Below, piece after piece: positions 15,845-24,223 of a stretch of DNA of 64,000 nt (its first letter is position 1; each line of letters begins with the position of its first letter). This stretch comes from Haloarcula japonica DSM 6131 (GTDB lineage Archaea; Halobacteriota; Halobacteria; Halobacteriales; Haloarculaceae), in assembly GCF_000336635.1 (NCBI RefSeq), contig NZ_AOLY01000007.1, positions 1 through 64,000 of the forward strand, in the 5' to 3' direction. The notes beneath the pieces are model-generated. The model was not told the DNA's origin. It saw nothing but the letters and a program-made list of their open reading frames with translations, and did not search any database. Made by a program: the position numbers and the translations under genes.

Positions 15845-17779
15845 ATGGGCCATGTGGCGTCGGGCGTTACAGTCCTCTGTGTCGATGACGAACCGTCGTA
15901 CGCAGACCTGATCGCGACACATCTCGAATCCAACGACGAGGCGATTGACGCCACCGGGGTCACGAGCGCGACAGACGGACTGTCGTATCTAGCTGAGCAC
16001 GACGTGGACTGCATCGTCAGCGACTACGACATGCCCGGCATCGACGGACTGGAGTTTCTGGAGGCGGTCCGTGCCAGAGATCCGGATATACCGTTCCTGC
16101 TGTTTACCAGTCAGGGGAGTGAGTCGCTCGCAAGCGAGGCGATCACAGCCGGCGTCACTGACTATATTCAAAAAACGCACGGGACCCAGCAGTACGCCGT
16201 GCTCGCCCAGCGAATCCGAAACACAGTCGAGCGAGTCAGAGCGAAAGCAACGGCCGACACCGCACAGGAACGGACGAAACGGATTCTCGATGCGACGAGC
16301 GATGCGGTTCTCGTCAGCGTCGCCGACACCGTCGTGTACGTGAACCCGGCGGCGGTGGATTTGTTCGGCGCCGCCGACAGCGACGAACTCCGCGACCGGC
16401 CACTGACTGAACTCGTCGAACCGGTGGACGGCGGGACCGAGGCTGTCGAACGCGTCGTCAAGAACGGCCCGACGGCCGACAAGGTCAGACGGATAATACG
16501 GACGATGGCCGGTAACAGCATCCAGGCCAGCGTCACAGCGTGTGACGTGACTTGGGACGGCGAAGACGGCACAGTGGCGGTCATCAGCGACCGAAGCGAT
16601 AGCGACGAGCGCGACCACCGACTCGAAGCGCTCCACGAGGCCACGCGGGAGTTGATGGCCGCGGAAGTCCGCAACGAAGTCGCCGGCATCGGCGTCAACG
16701 CCGCCGCAGAGATCATCGGCCTCGATGCGAGTGCTGTCCACCTCGTCAACGACGACGGCCAGCTGGAGCCTGTCGCCGCGACCGCGTCGCTCAAGGAGCT
16801 TATCGGCGACATCCCGGCGTTCGGGCCGGACGACAGCATCGCCTGGCGGGTGTACGAACGCGGCGAGGTGACTGCAGTTCCCGACGTGCGGTTGGAAGCG
16901 GACGTGCAGAACCCAGAGACGCCGATACGCAGCGAGCTGTATCTGCCACTGGGGGAACACGGCATTCTCATCGCTGCATCGACGACTGTCGACGCCTTCG
17001 ACGAGGCGGACATCGTCGCTGGACGGGTCCTTGCGGCGAACATGGAGGCGGCTTTCGCGGCCGTCGAACGCGACCAGCAACTCCGCGACCGTGAGCAGGA
17101 ATTGTCGATGCAAAACGACCGGCTGGAACAGTTCGCCACGGTCGTCAGCCACGACCTCCGCAATCCGCTGAACGTCGCTATCGGCCGACTGGAAACGCTA
17201 AAACAGGAGGTCGATGACGATAACGTCGCCGCAGTAGAGCAGGCACTCGACCGGATGCAGACGTTGATTGACGACCTGCTGTTGTTGGCCCGGACCGGCG
17301 ACAGCGTCGCGGAGATGGAAACGGTGGCACTGGCGACGGCAGTCACTGACTGCTGGGAGGTCGTCGATACCGGCGACGCGGCGCTGGTGGTCGACACCGA
17401 CCGCAAGATACAGGCGGACATGACGCGGCTCAAACAGTTGCTGGAGAACTTGCTTCGAAACGCCGTAGAGCACAGCGCTACGGGCAGTCAAATCCAGTCT
17501 GGCGGTGCCGATGACCACGGCAGTCCGGACGTGACAGTAACGGTTAGTGAGATTCCGGGCGGGTTCGCCGTCTCGGATAACGGCCCGGGTATCCCCGAAG
17601 CCGACCGGGAGACGGTGTTCGAAAGCGGCTACTCGACGACGACTGACGGCACCGGATTCGGGCTTTCGATTGTCTCACAGATCGCCACTGCGCATGGCTG
17701 GACGGTCACGCTCACTGAAAGCGACACCGGCGGTGCACGCTTCGAGTTTACTGATGTCGACGTAGTATCGAAAGAATAG
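15845..17779 (+). CDS. Hybrid sensor: receiver-PAS-GAF-histidine kinase
   Basis: The 644-residue protein starts with a response-regulator receiver domain (about 8-125; phospho-acceptor D60 in VSDYDMPG). A PAS-like domain follows (about 145-255) and then a GAF domain (about 270-405). The transmitter module has the HisKA motif SHDLRNPLN (H436) and an ATPase domain with NLLRNAVEH, DNGPGIP and GTGFGLSIV. There are no membrane segments, so it is a cytoplasmic two-component protein. A receiver at the N-terminus of the kinase is common in haloarchaea. No dedicated output regulator is adjacent and the signal is unknown. Confidence 0.92.
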   Translation: MGHVASGVTVLCVDDEPSYADLIATHLESNDEAIDATGVTSATDGLSYLAEHDVDCIVSDYDMPGIDGLEFLEAVRARDPDIPFLLFTSQGSESLASEAITAGVTDYIQKTHGTQQYAVLAQRIRNTVERVRAKATADTAQERTKRILDATSDAVLVSVADTVVYVNPAAVDLFGAADSDELRDRPLTELVEPVDGGTEAVERVVKNGPTADKVRRIIRTMAGNSIQASVTACDVTWDGEDGTVAVISDRSDSDERDHRLEALHEATRELMAAEVRNEVAGIGVNAAAEIIGLDASAVHLVNDDGQLEPVAATASLKELIGDIPAFGPDDSIAWRVYERGEVTAVPDVRLEADVQNPETPIRSELYLPLGEHGILIAASTTVDAFDEADIVAGRVLAANMEAAFAAVERDQQLRDREQELSMQNDRLEQFATVVSHDLRNPLNVAIGRLETLKQEVDDDNVAAVEQALDRMQTLIDDLLLLARTGDSVAEMETVALATAVTDCWEVVDTGDAALVVDTDRKIQADMTRLKQLLENLLRNAVEHSATGSQIQSGGADDHGSPDVTVTVSEIPGGFAVSDNGPGIPEADRETVFESGYSTTTDGTGFGLSIVSQIATAHGWTVTLTESDTGGARFEFTDVDVVSKE

Positions 17780-17784
17780 GGCGC

Positions 17785-17916
17785 TCAGTCGTCGTCTTCG
17801 TCGCGGGCTTCGCTCATGTGCTCCCAGATTTCGGTACAGCCACAGCCGTCTTCAACGTCTGCGAGATGTGACCGCTCCGGGTCGTCCGCTTTCGACTTCG
17901 TCATCGTCTCTGTCAT
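17785..17916 (-). CDS. Small acidic CxC protein, 43 residues
   Basis: This 43-residue frame starts at ATG 17916. It is highly charged with one cysteine cluster (VEDGCGCTEIWEHMSEARDE) and an acidic tail. A CTTATCAA TATA-like element at about 17940-17947 lies 24-31 bases before the ATG, supporting this start over longer readings. It is convergent with the sensor kinase, ending six bases after its stop. The Cys-Gly-Cys plus nearby His could bind a metal, but no family is recognised. An in-frame ATG four codons later is an alternative start. Confidence 0.65.
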   Translation of the reverse strand: MTETMTKSKADDPERSHLADVEDGCGCTEIWEHMSEARDEDDD

Positions 17917-18019
17917 GTAGTTACTGATAGTTACCGGAGTTGATAAGGGTTGTCTGCGATGCGGTGGCAGTCTGCTCGGCTGTCGATTCAATTGCCGGCT
18001 GTCATCAGAGACCCCCGTC

Positions 18020-18337
18020 TCACTCGTCGACGGGCGCAAATCGGTGCCGGACGACCTCGCTGTCATCGTCCCACTCGAAGCTGCCGTGAACCTTTTTCAT
18101 CCGCTCTTTGTACGCCGCCAGGTCTTCAGACCCTTCTCGCTGTGCGTCCTCGTCCGTCATGTCGCCCAGCGTCCGGTGTGTTACGTCTGTCACCTCGAAC
18201 TCAGTGCCGTCGATCTCGAACGTATCGCCCTCATCAGCGTACTGGTGACCACGGTGCATCTGGGTGACCCGCCCCTCGGCGGCCATCTGCTGGACGTGGT
18301 CGTTGGGGAGAATCTCGCCGGCGTCAATCTGTGCCAT
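18020..18337 (-). CDS. ASCH-domain protein
   Basis: The 105-residue acidic protein fits the small ASCH domain, a beta-barrel related to PUA and often linked to RNA binding. GRVTQMHRGHQYADEGDTFEIDG and FEVTDVTHRTLGDMTDEDA cover the fold, and EGSEDLAAYKERMKKVHG is a C-terminal segment familiar from haloarchaeal members. The ATG at 18337 follows a weak CTTTTCAGC TATA. It is divergent from the NOG1-like GTPase gene, 94 bases away. The function is not established. Confidence 0.78.
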   Translation of the reverse strand: MAQIDAGEILPNDHVQQMAAEGRVTQMHRGHQYADEGDTFEIDGTEFEVTDVTHRTLGDMTDEDAQREGSEDLAAYKERMKKVHGSFEWDDDSEVVRHRFAPVDE

Positions 18338-18431
18338 ACCGGAACTGTGTCCGGGACGCTGAAAAGCGTGACTCGCAACAGTTTGGGGAGCGATTGAACG
18401 CGCTTTTACGCTCCGGCCGTCAACGGAACCT

Positions 18432-19427
18432 ATGAGCCATCCCTTCGAGGGTCTGCCGACGACGCCTACCGCCGAGGAGCTCGTGGACAAAGCCTTCTCG
18501 CGGGCGTCGCGCGCCGGCGGGGCCAAGGACGGGAACGAAGCCCAGCAGTCGATGCTGATGACGGCGTCGAACATCGCCTCCGACAACATGGAGAACGTGG
18601 TGACCGCGTGGCCGACGATTGACGACCTCGACCCATTCTACGTCGAACTCGCCGACGCGGTTGTCGGCGAGGCCTACCCCGCGGACGACGACCCCGGTAT
18701 CGACGCGCTGAAACAGCACCTTTCGGAGATCTCGTGGGCCGCAGACAAGGTCGTCGAGATCCGGCAGGAGTACGAGAGCCGCGTCGCCCGCGGCGATATC
18801 GACACCGCCCGGAAGCTCCGCAAGCAGGCCTTCGCCCGTATCGCCGACGTCGTCGAGGAAGTCGAAGACGACCTCGCCGCCGTCTCGACCGCACACAACG
18901 CCCTCAAAGACATCCCCGACATCCGCCCGGACGAGCCAGCTATCGTCGTCGCCGGCTACCCCAACGTCGGCAAGTCGTCGTTCGTCAACCGCGTCACGCG
19001 GGCCGACAACGAGATCGCCTCGTACCCGTTCACGACGACACAGATCCGCGTCGGTCACTTCGAGGACCAGCGGATTCGCTACCAGCTCGTCGACACGCCC
19101 GGCCTGCTCGACCGCCCGCCGGAGGACCGCAACGAGATCGAGTCACAGGCCGTGAGCGCGCTCGAACACCTCGCCGACGCGGTTCTCGTGTTCATCGACC
19201 CAAGTGGCGAGTGTGGCTATCCGCTCGCGGACCAGCTGGAACTGCGCAACGACATCGAAGCCCGCTTCGACGTGCCGGTGCTGACCATCGCGAACAAGAG
19301 CGATCTCTCGACGGACGTGGAGGCCGACCACTACATGAGCGTCACCGAAGACGACAACGTCGACGGCGTGTTGCAGGCCGCTATCGACGCTGTGGATTAC
19401 GAACTCGAACTGCCGTTTGACGAGTAG
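18432..19427 (+). CDS. NOG1-family GTP-binding protein
   Basis: The 331-residue protein has an N-terminal helical domain (about 1-165) like NOG1, followed by an OBG/TRAFAC GTPase domain. G1 is AGYPNVGKSSFVN (about 174-186), G2 lies in SYPFTTTQIRVG, G3 is DTPGL and G4 is NKSD. NOG1 proteins act in large ribosomal subunit assembly in eukaryotes; archaeal members are shorter and lack the C-terminal extensions, as here. A CTTTTACG TATA-like element lies about 22-29 bases upstream. It ends just before a pair of direct repeats. Confidence 0.92.
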   Translation: MSHPFEGLPTTPTAEELVDKAFSRASRAGGAKDGNEAQQSMLMTASNIASDNMENVVTAWPTIDDLDPFYVELADAVVGEAYPADDDPGIDALKQHLSEISWAADKVVEIRQEYESRVARGDIDTARKLRKQAFARIADVVEEVEDDLAAVSTAHNALKDIPDIRPDEPAIVVAGYPNVGKSSFVNRVTRADNEIASYPFTTTQIRVGHFEDQRIRYQLVDTPGLLDRPPEDRNEIESQAVSALEHLADAVLVFIDPSGECGYPLADQLELRNDIEARFDVPVLTIANKSDLSTDVEADHYMSVTEDDNVDGVLQAAIDAVDYELELPFDE

Positions 19428-19443
19428 CGAGACATAGCGAGAC

Positions 19444-19589
19444 GCCGACCAGCGGGAGGCGTCTCGTAGACTCCGAGCGGGGAGCACAGCGACCCGCGAG
19501 GGCTGTGATTGCTATCTGAATAAACCGCCGACCAGCGGGAGGCGTCTCGTAGACTCCGAGCGGGGAGCACAGCGACCCGCGAGGACTGC
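19444..19589 (+). repeat. Two 62-base direct repeats downstream of the NOG1 gene
   Basis: The stretch 19444-19505 recurs at 19528-19589 with one visible mismatch, an 84-base period. Each copy starts GCCGACCAGCGGGAGG and contains GTCTCGTAGACTCCGAG and AGCGACCCGCGAGG. Internal inverted pieces (for example GAGGCGTCTC beside GAGACGCC) suggest folding. The copies sit between two convergent genes (18432-19427 plus, 19675-20388 minus), so they may act as terminators or be a mobile non-coding repeat. Confidence 0.85.
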
Positions 19590-19674
19590 GGTCGCCATCG
19601 CGGGGGCTGTCGTCACCGGCAGATGGCATGTCGAAACGGCCGAACAAGGAACCGCGATGGTGAGTAAGGACGGC

Positions 19675-20388
19675 TTATTCTAGTTCGTACGTGACACTGA
19701 CCGAGGCGTCAACAGTGACTTCACCGGGTTGGATGGTCGTTCGTCCGCCGGCATCACTGGCGGTCATCGCTTCCGCGTACACGACGGGGCGGCCGTGGTC
19801 GCTGGTCTGGACCGTGACAGCGTCACCGACGGAGCGATCCTCCGCAGTGGCGACGACTTCAGCGTCCGTCCGGGCATTGTCCATAGCGGTCGTCAGGGCT
19901 TCTTCACGGGCGTCCTGTCGCGTCTCTTCGCTCAGGGAGTAGCGCACACCCTCAACGCGGTCCGCACCGGCGTCGACGGCGGCATCGATGAGTGTCCCGG
20001 CAGTCGAAACGTTGCTCGTTTCGGCCTCGACGGTATGGATCGCCACGTAGCCGACCTGTTCGCGGCCCTCTCTACTCTCCTCGTACTCGGGGCGTATCTG
20101 GAACCGCGAGGAAGTCACGTCTGCGCCCTCGTCTTCCAGCGCCGACGTGATGGCGTCGGCGTCGCCGGTGAGGTTGTTGCGTGCCGCTTCGGCGGTCTCA
20201 CCGCGGCCCACCGCGGCGACGGTGACAGTTGCACGGTCGGGCGCGCGTTCGACGGTGGCGTCGGCGTTGACGCTCACAGTCGAGTTCGATGACGACGCGA
20301 CGGCTCCGGTGTCCGCGAGTGCGAACCCGACGCCACCGGCGACGAGCAGTACAAGTACGCCAGCGATTGCGAGTGGTCGTGATACCAT
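19675..20388 (-). CDS. SIMPL-domain (DUF541) secreted or membrane-anchored protein
   Basis: The 237-residue protein begins with an N-terminal hydrophobic segment (LAIAGVLVLLVAGGVGFALA, about 6-25), a signal peptide or anchor, and continues as a SIMPL/DUF541 domain. Indicative pieces are VSVNADATVERAPDRATVTVAAVGRG near the start, GYVAIHTVEAET in the middle and the alanine-rich repeat ending in VTVDASVSVTYELE. Members are periplasmic or outer-surface proteins of uncertain function in stress and signalling. A CATAAATAG TATA element at about 20411-20419 lies 23-31 bases before the ATG. Confidence 0.85.
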   Translation of the reverse strand: MVSRPLAIAGVLVLLVAGGVGFALADTGAVASSSNSTVSVNADATVERAPDRATVTVAAVGRGETAEAARNNLTGDADAITSALEDEGADVTSSRFQIRPEYEESREGREQVGYVAIHTVEAETSNVSTAGTLIDAAVDAGADRVEGVRYSLSEETRQDAREEALTTAMDNARTDAEVVATAEDRSVGDAVTVQTSDHGRPVVYAEAMTASDAGGRTTIQPGEVTVDASVSVTYELE

Positions 20389-20449
20389 ATCATCCGTAAC
20401 ACGCCCGGCCCTATTTATGTCATCGAACGGTAAAAGTCGGTTTTGAGCG

Positions 20450-21730
20450 TCAGCCGTTCCGCTCGACGGTGACGTAGTGGACTTCCGTCGCGACATCTCG
20501 ACCGGCCGCGTCGTCGGCCACGGTATCGATCTGGTCAGCAAGCAACGGCTGCTCCGTGTCCGGCGGCAAGCCGACGGTGACAACGATACGGCGCGGCTGT
20601 TGGAAGATCGCAGTGTTCGTCGACTCGACTTCGACCGACAGGACACTCGCCGGCGGATCGATGCTCTCCTCAATGCCCTCGCGGATGTCCGACTCCGTCG
20701 CCGCTCGTTGGTAGGAATCCAGCGTCACGCCGCCCAAAAACGCCGAAAGGACGAGTATCGACACGGCGAGAACGCCGATCCGTTTGACGGTCGCCGACCG
20801 GGCGTCGCTCTCCCGGAACCAGTGCTCCGGGCGGTAGCCCTGGTACCAGAGCCCGACCAGCACCGCGAGGTTGATCGAGAGGACGTTCACCAGCAGGAGC
20901 ACGGCTGACCCGAGACTGACGAGCGGCTGGCCCCACGCGATGCCGATGCCGACCGTGGCCGCCGGCGGGATGAGTGCGACAGCAATCATGACGCCGACGA
21001 GCGCCGTCGAGACACCACTGGTGAGGCTGACGACGCCGGCCGCGCCAGCACCGAGCGCGACGACCAGCGAGAGGAAATCGGGGGCGACTCGCTCGCGTAT
21101 CTGACCGACCGAGGTCACGTCGGCGAGCGGCGGAATGACGTTGGCATACTGGACGAGCAACGCAAATACGGTCGCGCTTGCGATGGCAAGTCCGAGCCCG
21201 ATAGCCTGGAGTTTGACGCCACGGGCGAACATCTCGTGGTCGTCGACGACGGTGCCGACGTTGGCAGTCATCGCCGGGCCGATGAGCGGAGCGATGACCA
21301 TCGAGCCGACGACGACAGCCGGGGAATCGAGCAGGAGCCCCGCAGTCGCGATAATCGCGCTGATGACGGTCATCAGCGCGTAGTTCGACATCGACGGCGC
21401 GAGATCGTTTGCCTTCGACGTGAGTTCTTCCCGGGCGATGCGGTCCTCGTCTTCCTCCTCGGCGTACGTCTCCTCCAGTTCCTCGAACTGGCTAGAGATG
21501 ACAGTGTTCGCGTCCACGACGACTGTGTAGCCGTCGTCGTTGATGCCGACATCCCGCAACTCTTCGAGGACAGGTTCGAGTGCGTTTGTCGGGACCGGAA
21601 AGGTAACCACGGCGGTGAACTCCCGCCCGCTCGTCTCGTCGGTGAGTACGTAATCGATGCCCTCGTCAGCTAACACACCTAAAACGGCATCACGCTTCCC
21701 GGTCGGAATCAGTAGCTGTACCAGCCGCAC
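20450..21730 (-). CDS. DUF389 (TIGR00341-type) integral membrane protein
   Basis: The 426-residue protein has a soluble N-terminal region (about 1-100) resembling a small regulatory ferredoxin-like fold ([20 protein letters not shown]). Six or more transmembrane helices follow (about 115-320), with the glycine/proline-rich DUF389 motifs [18 protein letters not shown] and [23 protein letters not shown] soluble C-terminal domain of about 80 residues ends it. The family is widespread but has no firm function; transport has been suggested because of the repeated helices. A CTTTTTATCC TATA-like element lies just upstream. Confidence 0.86.
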   Translation of the reverse strand: MRLVQLLIPTGKRDAVLGVLADEGIDYVLTDETSGREFTAVVTFPVPTNALEPVLEELRDVGINDDGYTVVVDANTVISSQFEELEETYAEEEDEDRIAREELTSKANDLAPSMSNYALMTVISAIIATAGLLLDSPAVVVGSMVIAPLIGPAMTANVGTVVDDHEMFARGVKLQAIGLGLAIASATVFALLVQYANVIPPLADVTSVGQIRERVAPDFLSLVVALGAGAAGVVSLTSGVSTALVGVMIAVALIPPAATVGIGIAWGQPLVSLGSAVLLLVNVLSINLAVLVGLWYQGYRPEHWFRESDARSATVKRIGVLAVSILVLSAFLGGVTLDSYQRAATESDIREGIEESIDPPASVLSVEVESTNTAIFQQPRRIVVTVGLPPDTEQPLLADQIDTVADDAAGRDVATEVHYVTVERNG

Positions 21731-21875
21731 GGCTCTCGGTGGGGCCGCCGAGGATAAAAAGGCGGCTAGTCAGCGGGTCTCAGGTGCGGGGCTGAAAGGC
21801 ACACGGCTATTGTTCCGGAATCGTCGGTCCCCGCTAAACGGACGCGCTTTTCCCCGCTGGCGGAGTACACGGGGT

Positions 21876-22493
21876 ATGTTCGAATCACGACCGGACCGGG
21901 ACGCCGAGGTGGTGCTCATCGGTCGGTCAAACGTCGGGAAATCGACGTTGATGCGCGAGATAACGGGCCACACGTTCGACACGGGCCAGCGGCCCGGCGT
22001 CACGCGTTCGCCAAATCACTTCGACTGGGCCAGCGCCGACTTCGTCATCAGTGACCTCCCCGGCTTCGGGTACATGAAGGGCGTCCCAGAGGACGTCCGC
22101 GAGGAAATCAAGACTGACGTGGTCCAGTACGTCGAGCGGAACGCCGAGCATATTCTCGTCGGTATTCTCGTCGTGGACGGCAAGTCGGTCATCGACATCA
22201 TCGACCGCCACTCCGGTCCCGACGAAATCCCCCACGACGTGGAGATGTTTCACTTCCTCCGGGAGGTCGGCGTCGAACCGGTCGTCGCCGTCAACAAGAT
22301 GGACAAGGTCGACGACACGGATGAGCGCCTGAATGAACTCTGTGATCGGCTCGGACTGCACCCGCCGTGGCAGCAGTGGCAGGAAACTATCGCACCGATC
22401 AGCGCAAAGCGGGGCTCCACCGAGCCGCTGAACGAGGCCGTCCGACACCACCTCCACGAGGTCCAGCGGGACGACCTGTTTCAGTTCTTTTAA
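21876..22493 (+). CDS. engB: EngB-type ribosome-associated GTPase
   Basis: The 205-residue single-domain GTPase has G1 GRSNVGKST at 16-24, G2 within [12 protein letters not shown]3 [11 protein letters not shown]4 NKMDK and G5-like ISAKRG. Size and the LPGFGYMKG sequence match the EngB/YihA/YsxC family, which acts in large-subunit assembly in bacteria. Archaeal members exist and probably have a similar role. ATG 21876 begins the protein directly before the P-loop domain; upstream in-frame sequence lacks haloarchaeal composition. Confidence 0.92.
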   Translation: MFESRPDRDAEVVLIGRSNVGKSTLMREITGHTFDTGQRPGVTRSPNHFDWASADFVISDLPGFGYMKGVPEDVREEIKTDVVQYVERNAEHILVGILVVDGKSVIDIIDRHSGPDEIPHDVEMFHFLREVGVEPVVAVNKMDKVDDTDERLNELCDRLGLHPPWQQWQETIAPISAKRGSTEPLNEAVRHHLHEVQRDDLFQFF

Positions 22494-22683
22494 CCGGCTA
22501 AACCGTTCATAACCCAGCCTTACGCAAAATTCCACGGTGTAACAGCAGGGCGCCGGCGTTTACCATCATGCTTTGTCTCGGCATGTATGTGCTACTTTCG
22601 AGAACTAATTATTCATTAGTAGTGAACCGCGGTATATTGTCGCATATATAACAATATGCAGTAACCGCGTACAGACGGGAACG

Positions 22684-22746
22684 ATGAGTCAGATGATTGT
22701 CTATCTTGGTCCGACACCGGGCCAGCATCTATCGAGGTGGCTATGA
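22684..22746 (+). CDS. Candidate 20-residue upstream ORF coupled to the HprK-like gene
   Basis: A frame reading MSQMIVYLGPTPGQHLSRWL starts at ATG 22684. Its TGA overlaps the ATG of the next gene in an ATGA arrangement (22743-22746). A clear TATA box, CATATATA at 22643-22650, lies upstream at a distance that would give a leader of roughly 10-15 bases. It could be a translational-coupling or attenuation leader, or a very small peptide. The length is too short for coding statistics, so the call rests on promoter position and overlap. Confidence 0.4.
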   Translation: MSQMIVYLGPTPGQHLSRWL

Positions 22747-23879
22747 ACCAACGTTCGTATGACTTCTTCGGCGACGTTGTCGTAACGGTTCTCGGGGACG
22801 GCGGGCGGACGAGCCGGCAATACCGGAGGATGTATGACCAGTTCGAGACCGATACACCTGCGAACGACCCAGATATCGTCATCGAGGAGACGACCGAGGC
22901 GGTCCACGCGGAGGTCGTTCTCGGTAGCCCCGACGACCACTATGCCTGGACCGGTGACGAGTTCGTCATCCGAAACGGGGCGGACTTCATGGCGGTCTCG
23001 CCGGGCTGGCAGCATATCCGAGTGACGCGCGGCTTTGAGCCGTTTTACTCCATCTATCCGGTCGAATTCCACATTCGACAGCAGCGGGCTGCGCGACAGC
23101 AGGCCCTGATACACGCCTCGGGCGTGCGACTCGACGGCCGGACGACGCTGTTCCCGGCCTGGCGTGGAGCCGGGAAGACCAATACCCTGCTGTCACTGTT
23201 GCGCGAGGGCGCGGACTTCCTCTCCGATGATCGACTCTGGGTCGGCGCGGATGGCACGGCTGTCGGCTACCCGCTCGGTGTGAACCTCCAACCGTTCAAT
23301 ATCGAGTCGTTCCCCGAAATAAAACGACAGCATGACACAGAGCGGGACCGGCTGCGTAGTGAGCTTCACGGAGTTATCGATGAGCGAGTCGATAGAGCCG
23401 GTTCGTTTCCGGAAACAGTGCTCAACTTCCTGAACGAGACGTTTCTCGGCGACGATAGCCGGAGTTTCACGAGTATCTCGGACCTGTATCCACGTTCGGA
23501 ACATGTCGACAAATCGACAGTCGACAACGTCGTGTTCCTCCAGGCCACGCCAAACGCCGACACAGTCACTGTGGAAGGCATCTCGACCGACACCGCGATG
23601 TCGGCCACGTCGTCGATCTGTAACTTCGAATGGGACGGACGGCTCAGGGAATACTTCCACGCCTACGATTCACTCGTTGACGACGGCTCGATGGTCGCCA
23701 CCCTCGATGCGGTCGTCGAACAGGAGCGGGCGACGTTCCGGGAACTGTTCGACGATGTCGCGACCTACCGCGCACACATCCCCCGAAAACGGAACTGGGG
23801 CGACCACAACCTCGACACCGCCATCGTCGAGGCCGTCAAATCGCTTGACTCGCCGCGCGTGATCAAGGCGATGGATTGA
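22743..23879 (+). CDS. HPr kinase-like P-loop protein
   Basis: The 378-residue protein carries a P-loop FPAWRGAGKTNTLLSLL (about 136-152) followed by FLSDDRLWV, the layout of HPr kinase/phosphorylase C-terminal domains and related HprK-like kinases. RRMYDQFE and the beta-rich first 110 residues resemble the N-terminal part seen in HprK-related proteins from peptide-maturation and capsule clusters. No HPr or PTS gene is nearby, so the phosphorylated target is unknown. Proteins of this group may modify a peptide or small molecule. The start could also be a GTG two codons earlier. No close functional partner is visible apart from the tiny upstream ORF. Confidence 0.65.
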   Translation: MNQRSYDFFGDVVVTVLGDGGRTSRQYRRMYDQFETDTPANDPDIVIEETTEAVHAEVVLGSPDDHYAWTGDEFVIRNGADFMAVSPGWQHIRVTRGFEPFYSIYPVEFHIRQQRAARQQALIHASGVRLDGRTTLFPAWRGAGKTNTLLSLLREGADFLSDDRLWVGADGTAVGYPLGVNLQPFNIESFPEIKRQHDTERDRLRSELHGVIDERVDRAGSFPETVLNFLNETFLGDDSRSFTSISDLYPRSEHVDKSTVDNVVFLQATPNADTVTVEGISTDTAMSATSSICNFEWDGRLREYFHAYDSLVDDGSMVATLDAVVEQERATFRELFDDVATYRAHIPRKRNWGDHNLDTAIVEAVKSLDSPRVIKAMD

Positions 23880-24223
23880 GCCGAGTATCGTATATGCGTC
23901 GTGAAAACGGAATGAAACCGCGATCCCAGCCGAGAGTGACAGTGAGCCCTTAGCTATGCGTCGGTGGATAGTTGCGACAAAGAGTCCCTATCGCGAGAGC
24001 GCCGAAAAACAACAGCATACTCGCAGTAACCGAGCAATAACTAATCGCCGTCCTGCGAACGGGTCTGTGTTCGAGAGCCTAGAAATGTATCGACCATATG
24101 CCGAGACTGCCGGCCGATGGCAGACGCGACGGTGCCATCGTAGCGGCCGAGACAACGGATGGACCACAGGGAAGCGGCCGGGTTGTGCCCTGACTCATCG
24201 CAGGATCTGTGCCGGGTGTGAGT
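23880..24223. other. Non-coding gap before the dockerin gene
   Basis: This 344-base stretch shows no convincing gene. A frame at about 23956-24234 has unlikely basic composition. No clear TATA box was found at the usual distance from the ATG at 24224, so the promoter of the dockerin/cohesin pair may lie further upstream here. Confidence 0.4.

Noticed and set aside
18420-19058. Antisense frames opposite the NOG1-like gene
   Set aside because: They mirror the codon bias of the GTPase and contain no domain. The sense gene has complete G1-G4 motifs.
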